From contig CAVVGK010000009.1 of NCBI GenBank assembly GCA_963747755.1, positions 1-64,000 on the forward strand: DNA of 64,000 nt, read 5' to 3'. The translations under genes and the position numbers were made by a program. This document shows positions 8,912-19,361 of this stretch, piece after piece. Numbering within the stretch: the first letter of the stretch is position 1; the number at the start of each line of letters is the position of its first letter. The notes under the pieces are model-generated. The model saw only the letters and a list, made by a program, of their open reading frames with translations. It was not told the origin of the DNA and made no database searches. This stretch comes from DATFVA01 sp963747755 (GTDB lineage Bacteria > Bacteroidota > Ignavibacteria > Ignavibacteriales > Ignavibacteriaceae).

Positions 8912-10177
8912 TTACTTTTTAAAATTTTTTCCGGTTATATTTTCTATTTCGACCAATGAATTATAGTAATCACTCAGCTCAAGCAAATATTGGATTTGTG
9001 TTTCGAACAATGTCCTTTGAGCATCCAGCAAATCAATAAATGCAAATCTTCCCTGCAAATAACCCTGTCTTGTTATCTCATAAGCTTTTTCAGATTCCGG
9101 TAAAATATTTCCTCGCAGCTGAGTCGTATTGTTATAAGCGCTTGAAAGATTATTAAATGATGTATTAATAGATGAAATAACGGAAAGTTTTTGTGCCTTT
9201 ATAATCTCATCCATTTGCTGAATTCTTACCTCGGCAGATTGGATGCTGCCCTGGTTTCTGTTAAAAATTGGAAGCGGGATTGAAAGTCCTGCAACAAAGG
9301 AATTAGTTTTAAGCTCATTCATATACCTTACACCAAAACGCGCCGTTAAATCCGGAACAGCTTGTGATTCTTCCAGTTGAAGCTGTGCTCTTCTAAAATT
9401 CGTTTCGTTATTAAGATTTTTTATTGAAGGTATATTTTCCAGATCCTGTAGAAGATCTTGTTTATCCGGCGGAGGGAAAAGTTCTTCAAACAAATCTGTA
9501 GTGGGTACGAGATTTTTTCCAATTGTACCGAGCAGCGAATTTAATTTCGCATTAGCAGATGCATAATCTCTTTGCAGCCGCTGTAATTCTATTCTGCTGT
9601 TAATCAAAGCAACCTTAACCTTTGATTCTTCAGCCGGGGAGGTTCGTCCTGCTGTCACTCTTTCTGAAATTGTCTTCAATATATTTTCATTAATTTGAAT
9701 GAATTTTTCCTGAAGGGTTATCCGATGATGAATTTGGTATAAATAAAAGAAGGCAGATTTTACCTGCGCAATTAAATCAAGTTTAAATAATTCATAATCG
9801 CCCCGAGCAGAATTAATTGTCTTATCTGAAAGATTAACACGGCTGTTTCTTTTACCGCCAAGTTCAAACAATTGGGTTGCTGTAAGAGTGTACTGGCTGC
9901 TTTTAAATCCGTTTAATTCTTTTCCGCCCAGAAAGTCTTCAGCTTCAAATTCTGCTTCAGGGTTCGGAATTAATCCTGCCTGAATCTTTTGCTTCTCTAT
10001 CGATGCGATCTCATATTCATATACTGTTAAATTGGGGTTGTTCTTTAACGCAGTTTCAACTGCCTCTGCTAATGTTATATTTTCCTTGTCATTTTCTAAT
10101 GAATCATTTTCTTGCTGAGCCCCCGCCGGAATAACGGCACTACACAACAAGAAAATCAATACACTTAAAAAGCGCAT
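8912..10177 (-). CDS. TolC/CzcC-family outer-membrane efflux protein
   Basis: A 421-residue protein with a signal peptide (about 1-20, ending PAGAQQ) and two OEP repeats. Repeat one begins ITLAEAVETALKNNPNLTVY, with the typical alternation of long helices (SVKSAFFYLYQIH-like, ERVTAGRTSPAEESKVKVAL). Repeat two includes GLSIPLPIFNRNQGSIQSAE and ends near GYLQGRFAFIDLLDAQRTL. These are hallmarks of the CzcC/CusC branch. As a trimer it forms the outer-membrane duct of the efflux pump. It is the first intact gene of the operon, followed 33 bp later by the adaptor. The upstream gene is the frameshifted Cys-rich protein at 10242-10713. Confidence 0.92.
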   Translation of the reverse strand: MRFLSVLIFLLCSAVIPAGAQQENDSLENDKENITLAEAVETALKNNPNLTVYEYEIASIEKQKIQAGLIPNPEAEFEAEDFLGGKELNGFKSSQYTLTATQLFELGGKRNSRVNLSDKTINSARGDYELFKLDLIAQVKSAFFYLYQIHHRITLQEKFIQINENILKTISERVTAGRTSPAEESKVKVALINSRIELQRLQRDYASANAKLNSLLGTIGKNLVPTTDLFEELFPPPDKQDLLQDLENIPSIKNLNNETNFRRAQLQLEESQAVPDLTARFGVRYMNELKTNSFVAGLSIPLPIFNRNQGSIQSAEVRIQQMDEIIKAQKLSVISSINTSFNNLSSAYNNTTQLRGNILPESEKAYEITRQGYLQGRFAFIDLLDAQRTLFETQIQYLLELSDYYNSLVEIENITGKNFKK

Positions 10178-10241
10178 AGCGTCTCCGTTTATGATGATAA
10201 ATTGTTACTTATTTTTTACAGGAATTAAAAAAGGGGTAGTA

Positions 10242-10713
10242 TTAAATAAGAAGAAGGACAGTTTTATATGAATCCAGGTGAGGTGAAGTACTGATTAAGT
10301 AAAGGGCGGATGAATAGGGATTGATGCTTTTGTGAATAATACCGGGATTAGCAAAAATATATGGCAAACATTGTATTTCAGTTTGCAATTTCTTTACAGT
10401 GATTGAATATTCTTCATCGCAATTTTCAGCAATTGAAATATCCTCACATAAATCACAATCTTCATGAAGTATTAACTTCTATTAATGCGTCAGAATCAGT
10501 GGATAATTCCGAAGCATCGCAGCAATACTGCTTGTCAGCAGCATTTTCTAATACAATCCATCCATCTTTTTCAATACAGATAATATAATTTTGTAATACA
10601 ACGTGCAAGAGAAACAGACAGAGTACAAACAAATTTATAATTGTTTTCTTTACCGCAGCTGCTGCTGCATAATTATTAATTATTATTTGATAATTTGACT
10701 TCATTGGCTGCAA
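10242..10713 (-). pseudogene. Frameshifted small Cys-rich exported protein leading the efflux operon
   Basis: Two frames join into a protein of about 155 residues. The first (from 10713) has a hydrophobic segment (IINLFVLCLFLLHVVLQN) and then IICIEKDGWIVLEN and DKQYCCDASELSTDS, and stops at 10462. Near 10465 a second frame takes over with LHEDCDLCEDISIAENCDEE and runs through HKSINPYSSALYLISTSPHL to the stop at 10242-10244. The joined sequence has a membrane or signal segment and then pairs of Cys with acidic residues, a plausible metal-binding periplasmic protein. I recall similar short proteins ahead of czcCBA-type operons in Bacteroidota/Chlorobiota, but they have no established name. A single indel near 10465 would restore it, so assembly error is possible. 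A second ATG at 10704 is an equally good start. Confidence 0.6.
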
Positions 10714-11077
10714 AATTAAAATAATTTATCAAAACATACTATATAAATATCATGATGGTATAATCTTCTCTATTTACCCTTAACCGAATCCCCCTTGCCG
10801 GACTCTTTTCCATAATAGCTATTGACTGATTCCTCTATTGTAATTCTCATGCTCTCAAGTTGATTCAAATTCAATTATTAGTAATACCTGGAATCCGTCC
10901 TGGACTAACTTAAGTATACAAAATTCTTCTTTCCTGCCCGGATAAATAATTATAACAACACAGGCGCTGATACAAGATTCTAGGAAACGGCGCTCCTGTA
11001 TCTATTCTATAGGGTGGCGGCCGATTTTATAGTATGATGCAGGAGATGTAAGCCTGATCTTTGTATGCCTTTTATAT
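10714..11077. other. Intergenic, 364 bp, divergent control region
   Basis: Between the minus-strand efflux operon and the plus-strand primase fragment. No gene or strong hairpin is seen. It should contain the promoter of the metal-efflux operon, but no MerR-type dyad was recognised. The right part (about 10980-11077) may be decayed upstream primase sequence. Confidence 0.35.
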
Positions 11078-11815
11078 ATGCTTGTTTTAAATCACAGGGT
11101 TACTTTGATGGGGGCTGCCGCAGTTGAATATGACGAAACTCAGGATCTGAATTACAGTAACAATATTAAGGATGCTTGTCGATTCCTATCTCAGAAGATT
11201 AACAACTATGAGGATTGGCTTCTATGCGGGCTGGCCAGCGCAAGCCTAGGAGAGGAAGGTCGGAAATATTTTTTAACACTCTCCCGAAATCCAAACTATC
11301 CAGAGGATACGGATCTTACACTGAATACAAAATATGATAAACTTATCCACTATTATGACAAGGGAATTGAGAAGCGTGTTACGATTGCAACACTATTTTA
11401 TGTAGCAAAATCTTACGGGTATACCGATAACATTGATTATTCCTGTACAGATAAGGGCAATAGGGATAGATTTATCCATTTAAATAGAAATATATTAAGA
11501 TATAATAATGACTCAGGGATTTGGGTATACTGGAATGATAAGATATGGGATGAAGATAAAGAAGGAGTAATGAGTAAGGCTTTAGATAAAATTGATGTCA
11601 ATCTTGATTTGAAACTGAAATATATCTCTGATAAAGACAAGAAAGCAAATTTGCTCAGACACATAAAAAGAACCCGTTCAAGGAATGGACGGGAGGCAAT
11701 AATCGCGTTAGCTAAAGTTGACGCCAGAATGATTCCCCTCCGCAGAGAGTATGGGTTACTAAAGGACTATCGTCTGGAAACTGGCATAAAAAAGTATTCT
11801 GGACACCCAATATAG
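11078..11815 (+). pseudogene. Truncated plasmid/phage-type primase (PriCT-2 plus D5-like N domain)
   Basis: An open frame of 245 residues that looks like the middle of a larger primase-helicase. Residues about 35-115 (NNYEDWLLCGLASASLGEEG, then YFLTLSRNP and KRVTIATLFYVAKSYGY) fit the PriCT-2 primase C-terminal domain. Residues about 127-215 (DRFIHLNRNILRYNNDSGIW, VYWNDKIWDEDK) fit the N-terminal region of P4/D5-type virus primase-helicases. The AEP catalytic domain that should precede and the SF3 helicase that should follow are both missing, so it is a remnant of a mobile element. Flanking intergenic DNA and decayed genes support this. The start is arbitrary (ATG at 11078 or 11108). No integrase or attachment site was found beside it. 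Confidence 0.6.
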
Positions 11816-12256
11816 AACCTAATATGCAATATTCTGGTAAATACAAAATTTACCGTACATGGACTTACGGTCAGTCAGGATTTTTTTTACGTTAAAGGGT
11901 GCCTGCCCATTATCGAAATTTCTGACTAGGAGAAAGAAATAATTTAAATTAGGATCTATTCTTATCTATTATATTAAACCCATAAAATATTATTGTTTAA
12001 AATAATTTTTATAAATAGATAATAACCCTATTATCAATGAGCAAAATAAACCAATTAATAAAAAACTGGCCTAAGGGCACCTATTGAAATAAACGGTATT
12101 ACCATCTCGGTTGGGAGGGGATTTAAATTTGATATCGAGAATCTATTGTTTTTATCTTCGTTACAAATTCTTATGCAGATCATACACACCTGAGAAGTGA
12201 TGGTTTGCGTAATGCTCTTGATCAATCAGACTAGAAGAGATTTCTCTCCCCGCAGG
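11816..12256. other. Intergenic, 441 bp, with a terminator-like T run
   Basis: ACCGTA and TACGGT (about 11852-11872) can form a small stem, followed within ten bases by a run of eight T. The last part shares 19 bases with the terminator at the left edge of the window. No coding sequence is supported in the rest, which is very AT-rich. Confidence 0.35.
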
Positions 12257-14673
12257 TCATTTGAGATGGATCATTTTCTTGGTGTTAATAAAATCTCCCG
12301 CTTTTATTTGAAAGAAATACACTCCGCTCGGCAGGTTCACAGCATTCCAATTTACTCATCATTTCCAGCTCCTATTACGTAATAAGTGTTTTTATTTCCC
12401 TTCCCAGCACGTCATACACGGTCAGCCGCACTATACTCTGTTCAGGTATCTGATATCTGATCTTTGTTGAGGGATTAAACGGATTAGGATAGTTTTGAGA
12501 AAGGGAAAAGAAATGGCAATGGTTGAATTTGCATAATTTGAGAATAAGTATACTCGCCATTATAATCAATTTGTTTTAATCTATATTTAATAGTATCAGC
12601 ATCAATTTTGCTGATATTATCTACGAATGAATATACATTCTGTTTCCGTCGAAGTTCCCACGGCTTTTTTATATGCTATAAGTATCCAATCTGATTTAGA
12701 GTCATTTTTAATAATTTTTCTCTCTATTTCAAATCTTTGATTATTCGTTTCAGATGCTGTTGACCATTTCAGGAATACATTGTCCTCCTGGAGGTAACAA
12801 TCAAAAGTGATTAATTCTACAGGTACAATCGAATGACCGTTATATAGTATTGTACCCTTTTCCCCAACAACCCAGACTTCTGTATCTCCCTTGATCGCTG
12901 CTGATCGCAAAGTATACTGGGCAGATGTTCGTTGGTAATCCAAATTTGCTCCACCGCTGGTTGTATAAGCAACCAGCCCCAAATCATTATTCCTCCCAAA
13001 GATCCAGCCTTTATATTGGTCAATAAAATAAGCATCATAAAAATAATAACCCCAATCGTGACCGTATCCATACAGATATGTTTGCCAGCTTGAACCGCCA
13101 TGGTTTCTCTTATAAAGTCCGGCATAATATCAATTCGGATATTCGGAGCTGTATCCGGTTATCCGGCCATGTAAAGCGTCGGAAAAATATACCGACGTCA
13201 AAATTCGCATAAGCCCCAGAAGTATACTCCCATAAATTTCCGCCATCTGAAGTTTTTAAAGGGAACCAAATGGTGATGACTCGAATAACAAAACCGGTAT
13301 CTTCATTTGTGAGAAGAGATTGATGTCAGGTCACCTGATACATTTGAATTTTGAGAAGTCCAATTACCGCCGCCGTCTGATGTAACGAATATCGATCCAT
13401 TACTTCCAGTGATCCAGCCCTTATCCTGATTTGCAAAGTACATACAGTATAAATTATTATTCCCAAATTGATTTACTGATTCCCAACTCACTCCCCCATC
13501 TCCGGTTTTATAAACAAAACCTGAATCTCCCAGGATCCAGCCATAATTTTCTGAAGTAAATAAGACTTTATGCAGGTTTACCCCTGTAAGGCTGTCCGAC
13601 CTGATCCAATCGGTTCCGCTGTTAGTAGTATGGAGGATTGTTCCATTATTACCAACCACCCAGCCTTTATAAGAATCAATCATAGATATTGAATTAAGAG
13701 TATTCATATTACCTTGTCTTATTCTGCTCCAGGTAAATCCATCATCTGTGGATCTGATTAATTCCCCGCTAGTGCCGGCAGTTAAAGCGATGCCTGCATT
13801 ATTAATTGTAGTTGAATAGAAAGTCTCTGATCCTCCGTATTGATTTGAGTTATTCGACCACGACTCGCCTGAGTCTGTCGTAACCAGTATGGTTCCATCC
13901 AGCCCAACAGCTGTTCCATTGGATGTATTCGTTAAATCTAATGCTCTCAGTGTCTTATCTGTATTGGAAGTTTTCTGTTCCCAGGTATTTCCACCATCTG
14001 TAGTTTTAATTATCAATCCATCAGCTCCGATTATAAATCCGACAGAGGATGAAAAGAATACCATTTTGCTAAATCCGCTAAAACCCGTACTCACTGTAGA
14101 CCAGGAAGCTCCTCCATCGGTGGATTTGTGAAGAGAAGACCAGTCTACAAAAAAGCCGTTAAATTCATCAAAGAAATAAAGAGAAGGAATATTGTTGTAG
14201 GCACCTGAAATAATTTCTTGCCAGGTATTCCCTCTGTCCGTAGTTTTCAATATCAGGCCATGCCCACTCATCCCGTTCCCGCTGGCCCAGCCGATATCCT
14301 GATTTACAAAAAATATATCGTAAAAAACGGAATATGAAACAGGTGGAGTATACACCACCTGCCAGGATACTCCTCCATCAAAAGATTTAATAATTGTTCC
14401 TTTTCCGGAAATCAGGAATTCACTTTCATTTAAGAAATAAATATTATAAAGATTTGCAGAAGTCCCGGTATTTATATATTCCCAGTTAAGACCGGCATCC
14501 GTAGATTTCATTAATAATCCTGCATAACCCAGACAAAAAACAGTACTATCGTTAAAATATTTTACATTAATTAATACATTATTTGTGGGTTTTGGATTTT
14601 GCCACTGCCATACGTCCTGGCCTGGAGTAACTGAAGTCAGACAAAAAAGAAGAAGCAGATAAAATAATTTCAT
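12257..14673 (-). pseudogene. Broken YCF48-type beta-propeller protein with T9SS domain
   Basis: The first frame (14673 to 13303, 456 residues) has a signal peptide (MKLFYLLLLFCLTSVTPGQD) and many BNR/YCF48-type blades of the form GLILKTTDRGNTW, IIKTTDGGNTWEQ and GWVVGNNGTILHTT. After the stop at 13303 other frames continue the same protein: LLTNEDTGFVIRV, then further blades with an internal stop, then GDTEVWVVGEKGTILYNG and VELITFDCYLQEDNVFLKWS (12617-12982). A further shift gives YSFVDNISKIDADTIKYRLK, another NYPNPFNPSTKIRYQIPE (12375-12569), and a last one NLPSGVYFFQIKAG with stop at 12257-12259. The joined product would be a secreted protein of roughly 800 residues (propeller, Fn3-like domain, T9SS signal). 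At least five frame changes or stops make it a pseudogene, though the 456-residue N-part could still be translated. Confidence 0.75.
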
Positions 14674-15018
14674 TTTATAATCCCCGGTATTATAAGAAAC
14701 TTAAAAAATAATAATTATAAATTGAAGTAAGATGCTTCAACCCCCTTTGTGCTCCATATTATTTATTACCTCGTTTATTAACGCCTGATTTAACTAACAA
14801 TATGGTATTAATTTACTCATTTGCAGATTCATTTACTAAGAAATAACCTAGTTAACTTAACTTAAAGTCGTTATTCGGGGGGAAAATAATGCACTTAAGT
14901 ATCCATTTTCTCATATAGTTAATTTCAATAGATTGGGCAACGATTAAAAAATATTAGGAGAGGCTTATAAATAATTAATACTGTGAAAATTTTAATTTCA
15001 TAATTCTTCAGAAATTAT
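14674..15018. other. Intergenic, 345 bp
   Basis: Divergent gap between the broken propeller gene and the broken TonB receptor. AT-rich; no gene, strong hairpin or repeat seen. Confidence 0.4.
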
Positions 15019-15976
15019 ATGAGGTACACAGTAATAATTTTATTCCTTATTTCTTTTCAAATATTTCCGCAGGAAAATACGGCTCTTCTCACCGGAAGTG
15101 TGACTTCTTCAAAAACTTCACTGCCAATCAAAGATGTTAATATTAAGGTTGAGGATACATCTATTGGCGCTACAACGGACAGCACCGGTTTTTATTCAGT
15201 CAAAATAAAACCCGGAAGTTATCTCCTGACCTTCAGCTGTATAGGTTTCCAAAACCATAGACACCTGGTTAAAATATCTTCTTCAACAAATATAATTGAA
15301 CTGGATGTTACTCTTACTCCAAAAGTATACGAGATAAATGAAGTAAGCGTGAAGGGAAATAAAATATCAAAACCAATTTCTGTTCAGGAAATAAAAGAGA
15401 AAGATCTTGTAACTATGCCGAATCTTTATTCGGATGTTATACGGGGAGTAAAAATTCTTCCTGGAGTGACTCCAAATAATGAGTTAACAAGCGCTTATAA
15501 TGTGCGCGGTGGAAATTTTGATGAGAACCTTATTTATCTAAACGGTTATGAAATATACCGCCCTTTTCTGCTTCAGCAGGGAATTGAAGAAAGTCAATCG
15601 GTTGTTAATCAGAATATAGTAAGAGATATCAGGTTTTATAACGGGGCTTTTCCTGTAAACTTTGATGATAAAATGTCCTCTGTGCTCGAGATAAATTATA
15701 AAAATGATTTTGATTCAACTTTAAATGGAAATTTCAACGTTGATCTGTTAAAGACAGGATTAACTTTGAATAAACGATTCGGGGGATTCTTATGAAATGA
15801 AAGCCGGCGCAGCGTATACATTAAAAGATCACACGATACAGGGCGGCGTGAAAAGGAAAATTTCTAAGATGGATAATATTCTTAATGAGTCAACATATGA
15901 GGCAAAACAGCCCATACCAATAGCAAATATCTATTCGAAGAGGTTTTTTAATATCGGGGCCGCAATTTCGTTTTAA
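15019..15976 (+). pseudogene. TonB-dependent receptor with large internal deletion
   Basis: The first frame (15019-15795, 258 residues) has a signal peptide ending PQEN, a carboxypeptidase-regulatory-like domain (about 22-110: LLTGSVTSSKTSLPIKDVNI, GFYSVKIKPGSYLLTFSCIG) and a TonB plug (about 120-230: ISVQEIKEKDLVTMPN, SAYNVRGGNFDENLIYLNGY). It stops in a run of five G at 15781-15785. A second frame (15785-15976) gives DSYEMKAGAAYTLKDHTIQG and ends IGAAISF followed by a stop. The terminal Phe after hydrophobic residues is the outer-membrane barrel signature. So plug and last barrel strands are present, while several hundred residues of barrel are missing. It cannot form a working receptor. 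Confidence 0.75.
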
Positions 15977-16074
15977 GATGAATCTCAAATATCCTGAGAA
16001 AAATGATTTTTGATTCAACCTCGTCCCGGGGCTCAAACCTGGATGATATATCAACTTGTCAGCTAAATTTTAAT

Positions 16075-16668
16075 TTAATTGAAGGAGTAGGATTTGACGA
16101 CCCAGTAGGGTTTTTTTTGTCCGTTGACGGAGGCGGGCTGCCAGCGGGATTTGTAGGCTGCTTTTATTAATTTATTGAGGCAGTCGGTACAGTCGAGTGA
16201 GTTAAATAAAATACGATGTTCTATAACTTCCCCATAACCGTTTATTTTTAGTGATACCTGAAGTCTTCCATGATAATCATCCTCTCCTCCCGCGGGAACT
16301 ACTTCATATAATAATCGCGGAGCTGAGCTGACATATTGTATACGGCTCTCACCATTATAATCTTCAGTGGATTCATCTGACTGGTTCGAAGTACCCTGTG
16401 CTATGGTTACATCTTCAAGTGTTTCGTAGGCGTCAATCTCGTCAATGATATTTATAGGAGGGAGTTTGGGAGGCGGAGCTTTTTTCGCTGAACTTTGTCT
16501 TGTCTGAGGAATATCACTTAAGAGGAATACCGGCTCATCAATTATAAATTTCCGGTTTAACAAATCTGGTTTTGGTGAAAAAACAAAAGCTGATATCACA
16601 AGTATCTCACTTATAATAATGGCTAAAAGTATATTTCGTTTGTAATATGTTCTTTCGTATTTCAGCAT
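16075..16668 (-). CDS. TonB-family energy transducer
   Basis: A 197-residue protein with one N-terminal membrane anchor (about 12-30, LLAIIISEILVISAFVF), a short proline-rich linker (KKAPPPKLPPIN at about 63-74) and a C-terminal TonB domain (about 120-197: GRLQVSLKINGYGEVIEH, KAAYKSRWQPASVNGQ). It would transmit the proton-motive force from ExbBD to outer-membrane receptors, or act in a related envelope role. It starts 4 bp after the GWxTD gene, so the two are cotranscribed. The closest receptor gene, at 15019, is dead, so any partner must be elsewhere. The linker is short for spanning the periplasm. Confidence 0.8.
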   Translation of the reverse strand: MLKYERTYYKRNILLAIIISEILVISAFVFSPKPDLLNRKFIIDEPVFLLSDIPQTRQSSAKKAPPPKLPPINIIDEIDAYETLEDVTIAQGTSNQSDESTEDYNGESRIQYVSSAPRLLYEVVPAGGEDDYHGRLQVSLKINGYGEVIEHRILFNSLDCTDCLNKLIKAAYKSRWQPASVNGQKKPYWVVKSYSFN

Positions 16669-16672
16669 GTTA

Positions 16673-18778
16673 TCATCTCCATTTCAACAGCGTTTCAGAA
16701 GATGCCTCCCTGCCGGCAAGTTTATCTTCAATGGTTACTGTGATGATATAATCACCTGAACGGCGGCCGCTCATATCAAGTTGAAGGTAAACCGGTGTGT
16801 TCTTTTGAAAGGACTGATAGCCGGTGGTTAAGGTTACTTCATCTTCGTTTGATGCGCTGAATAAATGTGCGATGGAAGAAAATATATTTTCAATAAATGA
16901 ATTTTCGGTTACTTTCTTAAGTGTTATCCTTTGTTCGAAATCTGCTTTATGATTTGCATCCTGCTTCAGGTTGTATACTTCATAATATAAGAATACCGGG
17001 GTGGTGTGTGTAAATGTTCCTGAGGGATTCGGCAGAATTCCCAGGTTGTTTCTAACGAAAGCGAATTCAGCGGGAGTATCCTTTTCGATTGCGGAAGCAA
17101 GAACCACATCGCTTAGCTCAAGGTTTTTGCCGTTATAATCTTTTACCAGCAATTTGAAATGGTTGGTTGATACACCGCCGTCCCTTTTCCTGACGACTTC
17201 AAAGGCAAGCGATAAAGAGTCGGGACGGGTTTTGGTTTCCATTGAATTGATCCAGTATTTTTCGCCGGGATTGAACCTAATCACCCGTTCTTTGCCAAGG
17301 TAAGTTAATTCTTCAACTTTCTGTCCGATAATGTTGTTCTTAGAATCGAAAAGAAATAAACCCGACTGATGCTGAACCTTGTATCTATCAAGGTACTCAT
17401 AATCCTTTGAGATATCGAGAGCATAGTTTATGTAAAGCTGTGTATTGGGATCATCATCGTTATTTAAATTCTTAAATTGCGCAACATCATAAGGGATTGT
17501 GAATACGGGGCCCTTGAACTTGGGTTCGTATTCTTCGGGATCGGTGCGCCTTAGTGATTGGACATCCGAATATGTATCGGGTCCGTACTGAGAGTAATAG
17601 CGGCCGTTAATCGTAGGAGTACTGAAGCGGAAGTTTTTGGTCCAGTAATCATCAGTAAATCCGAATGATTTATTTTTATATACCCACACATCGGTTTTCA
17701 TCATCATCTGAGTTCTTCCGCCTGCGTTGATATAGGGTCTGAACCTGACACGGCTTTCAGGTTCGCCGTACCTCAACATTATCTCTCCCCTGTCTGATTT
17801 CCATCCGGTTACATTCTGCTTTGCGACAGAGAACATGAGGTTTGAGTAAGCAACTCTTGAATAATGTTCCAGCAGGCGCTCATTATATTTTGTAAGGTAA
17901 AGAGGGTCCTTATTATTCCAGAATTGATCTACAGAACTATCGGGATTTGCATCTTCGGGTTCATCAGAACCCATCAGAATAAATGAGGTGCTATCCTGAA
18001 ACTCTTTTCTTTCATCCTCAGTCATCAGGTTTAAGGCCTTTTCATATGCCGACTGGGATGAGTCGAAACTCAGTGTTTTATAATAGAGGTATCCCAAAAA
18101 CTGGTAAGCATTTTTGTTCAGCGAATCAATCTGAACTACTTTCTTAAGAAGCGGTATACCGGGTTCATAGCTTCCGGCTTCTGAATACATATAGCTAAGA
18201 TGCATATATGAATCCGTTCTGCCCGAATCAGATCTTATTGCTTTTTTGAAGAAACCTTCGGCCTTGATAAAATCATCATAGGCATAATCATTATAACTAA
18301 GAGACGCCTCCTCATATCTCATAAAAGAATTATGGTATTCGTAAAAATCCTCTTCTTTTATGCGTCCCAGATTAAAGAGGGCTTCTGTGTTATCAGGATC
18401 TATCTTTACAATATCCTCGTAAATATCATACGCCATACTGCCGCTGAAATACTCCATCAGTTTTGCTTTAAGCATCCTGTACTCGATGTCCTTCGGATCT
18501 ATCCATATGGCTTTTTCGATGTAATTCCTTGCCTTCTCCCTGCTGTAGACTGTGTTTTTATCGAATTCAATTTTTGCCAGCTCGAACCAGGAGGGAGCGA
18601 AGTCATATTCTTTTGCGGAATAAAAAAAAGATTTTTCGGCCGAAGCTTTATCACCTTCATTTAGTTCTTTTAAGGCAAGGTTATGGTGAGCTGTTGCGGA
18701 CCCTTTGGCCGCCTGCCCGAAAGAGGAGCTGCAAGTAAACAGAAGAACAAGGAGAGCATATGTAATTTTAGGATTCAT
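16673..18778 (-). CDS. TPR and GWxTD-domain exported protein
   Basis: About 701 residues. The ATG at 18778 is chosen because it begins a clear signal peptide (MNPKITYALLVLLFTCSSSF, then GQ); the open frame extends upstream to 18901 but only into non-family sequence derived from the repeat-rich gap. Residues about 25-265 are tetratricopeptide-like (AHHNLALKELNEGDKASAEK, DPDNTEALFNLGRIKEED). Residues about 290-400 are the GWxTD domain, here with GWKSDRGEIMLRYGEPE, so the Thr of the name motif is replaced by Ser. The C-terminal part has beta-rich segments. GWxTD proteins are found in Bacteroidota, Acidobacteriota and relatives and have no firm function. Coupling to tonB 4 bp downstream suggests an envelope role. 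Confidence 0.75.
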   Translation of the reverse strand: MNPKITYALLVLLFTCSSSFGQAAKGSATAHHNLALKELNEGDKASAEKSFFYSAKEYDFAPSWFELAKIEFDKNTVYSREKARNYIEKAIWIDPKDIEYRMLKAKLMEYFSGSMAYDIYEDIVKIDPDNTEALFNLGRIKEEDFYEYHNSFMRYEEASLSYNDYAYDDFIKAEGFFKKAIRSDSGRTDSYMHLSYMYSEAGSYEPGIPLLKKVVQIDSLNKNAYQFLGYLYYKTLSFDSSQSAYEKALNLMTEDERKEFQDSTSFILMGSDEPEDANPDSSVDQFWNNKDPLYLTKYNERLLEHYSRVAYSNLMFSVAKQNVTGWKSDRGEIMLRYGEPESRVRFRPYINAGGRTQMMMKTDVWVYKNKSFGFTDDYWTKNFRFSTPTINGRYYSQYGPDTYSDVQSLRRTDPEEYEPKFKGPVFTIPYDVAQFKNLNNDDDPNTQLYINYALDISKDYEYLDRYKVQHQSGLFLFDSKNNIIGQKVEELTYLGKERVIRFNPGEKYWINSMETKTRPDSLSLAFEVVRKRDGGVSTNHFKLLVKDYNGKNLELSDVVLASAIEKDTPAEFAFVRNNLGILPNPSGTFTHTTPVFLYYEVYNLKQDANHKADFEQRITLKKVTENSFIENIFSSIAHLFSASNEDEVTLTTGYQSFQKNTPVYLQLDMSGRRSGDYIITVTIEDKLAGREASSETLLKWR

Positions 18779-19361
18779 ACGAATATTTCTTAAATGTCCG
18801 GCAATACCTGGTCGAGATAACAACCTCCGATGCCGATGAAATGCCTGGCTGATCCAGTGTGCAATATATGCCGGACTGTCCTCCAAGATCGTCTTTACCA
18901 TCAGTTTCTTGTATTGTCAGTTTCAATTGCAGGGAATAATATTGATATAACATTTCAGGCTTTAGCCAATGACCATACATGAAATTAATGTTTGCCCGCA
19001 GATAAAGCAATGATGAAACTGACGGGCAATGATAGGATCTGTGATCGCCCTTCTGACGAAACTGAAGGCAATGTGTTCAAAAACTGACAGAAATGGTGAA
19101 TTGCTTCGCCCGGGGACAAAGCATTGACAAGGGGACGGTATCATTTTTCTCTTGGATTAGAAACTTATTGTCAGTATTTTGGTATAAGTAAATAATGGAA
19201 ACCTTCCATCCGAAAGCAAAGATTTCTCGGTCGAAGACTCCCTCGAAATGACAATAACGGTATTTCTTCAGTTTTAATCCAATTTAATAACAATTTTCCG
19301 TCCGCTCATTAAGAATAATTCGATTTGATGATGGAAACAAACTAATCATAAGGAACAATGT
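18779..19361. repeat. Intergenic, 583 bp, with diverged copies of the 113-bp hairpin repeat
   Basis: No gene is supported. The stretch 18950-19140 contains pieces related to the tandem repeat at 24854-25531, in the opposite orientation: CAGGCTTTAGCCAATGACCA (about 18956-18975) resembles the complement of the repeat start, and there are several ACTGACGG/ACTGAAGG pieces next to GGCAATG. A segment at 19097-19118 (GCTTCGCCCGGGG) resembles the complement of the GCTTTGCCTGGGG part. The copies are too diverged to list as exact units. The right end (19190-19250) is T/A-rich and leads to the RRM gene. Confidence 0.45.

Noticed and set aside
18778..18901. N-terminal extension of the GWxTD protein
   Set aside because: The extra 41 residues come from repeat-rich intergenic DNA and precede a standard signal peptide.
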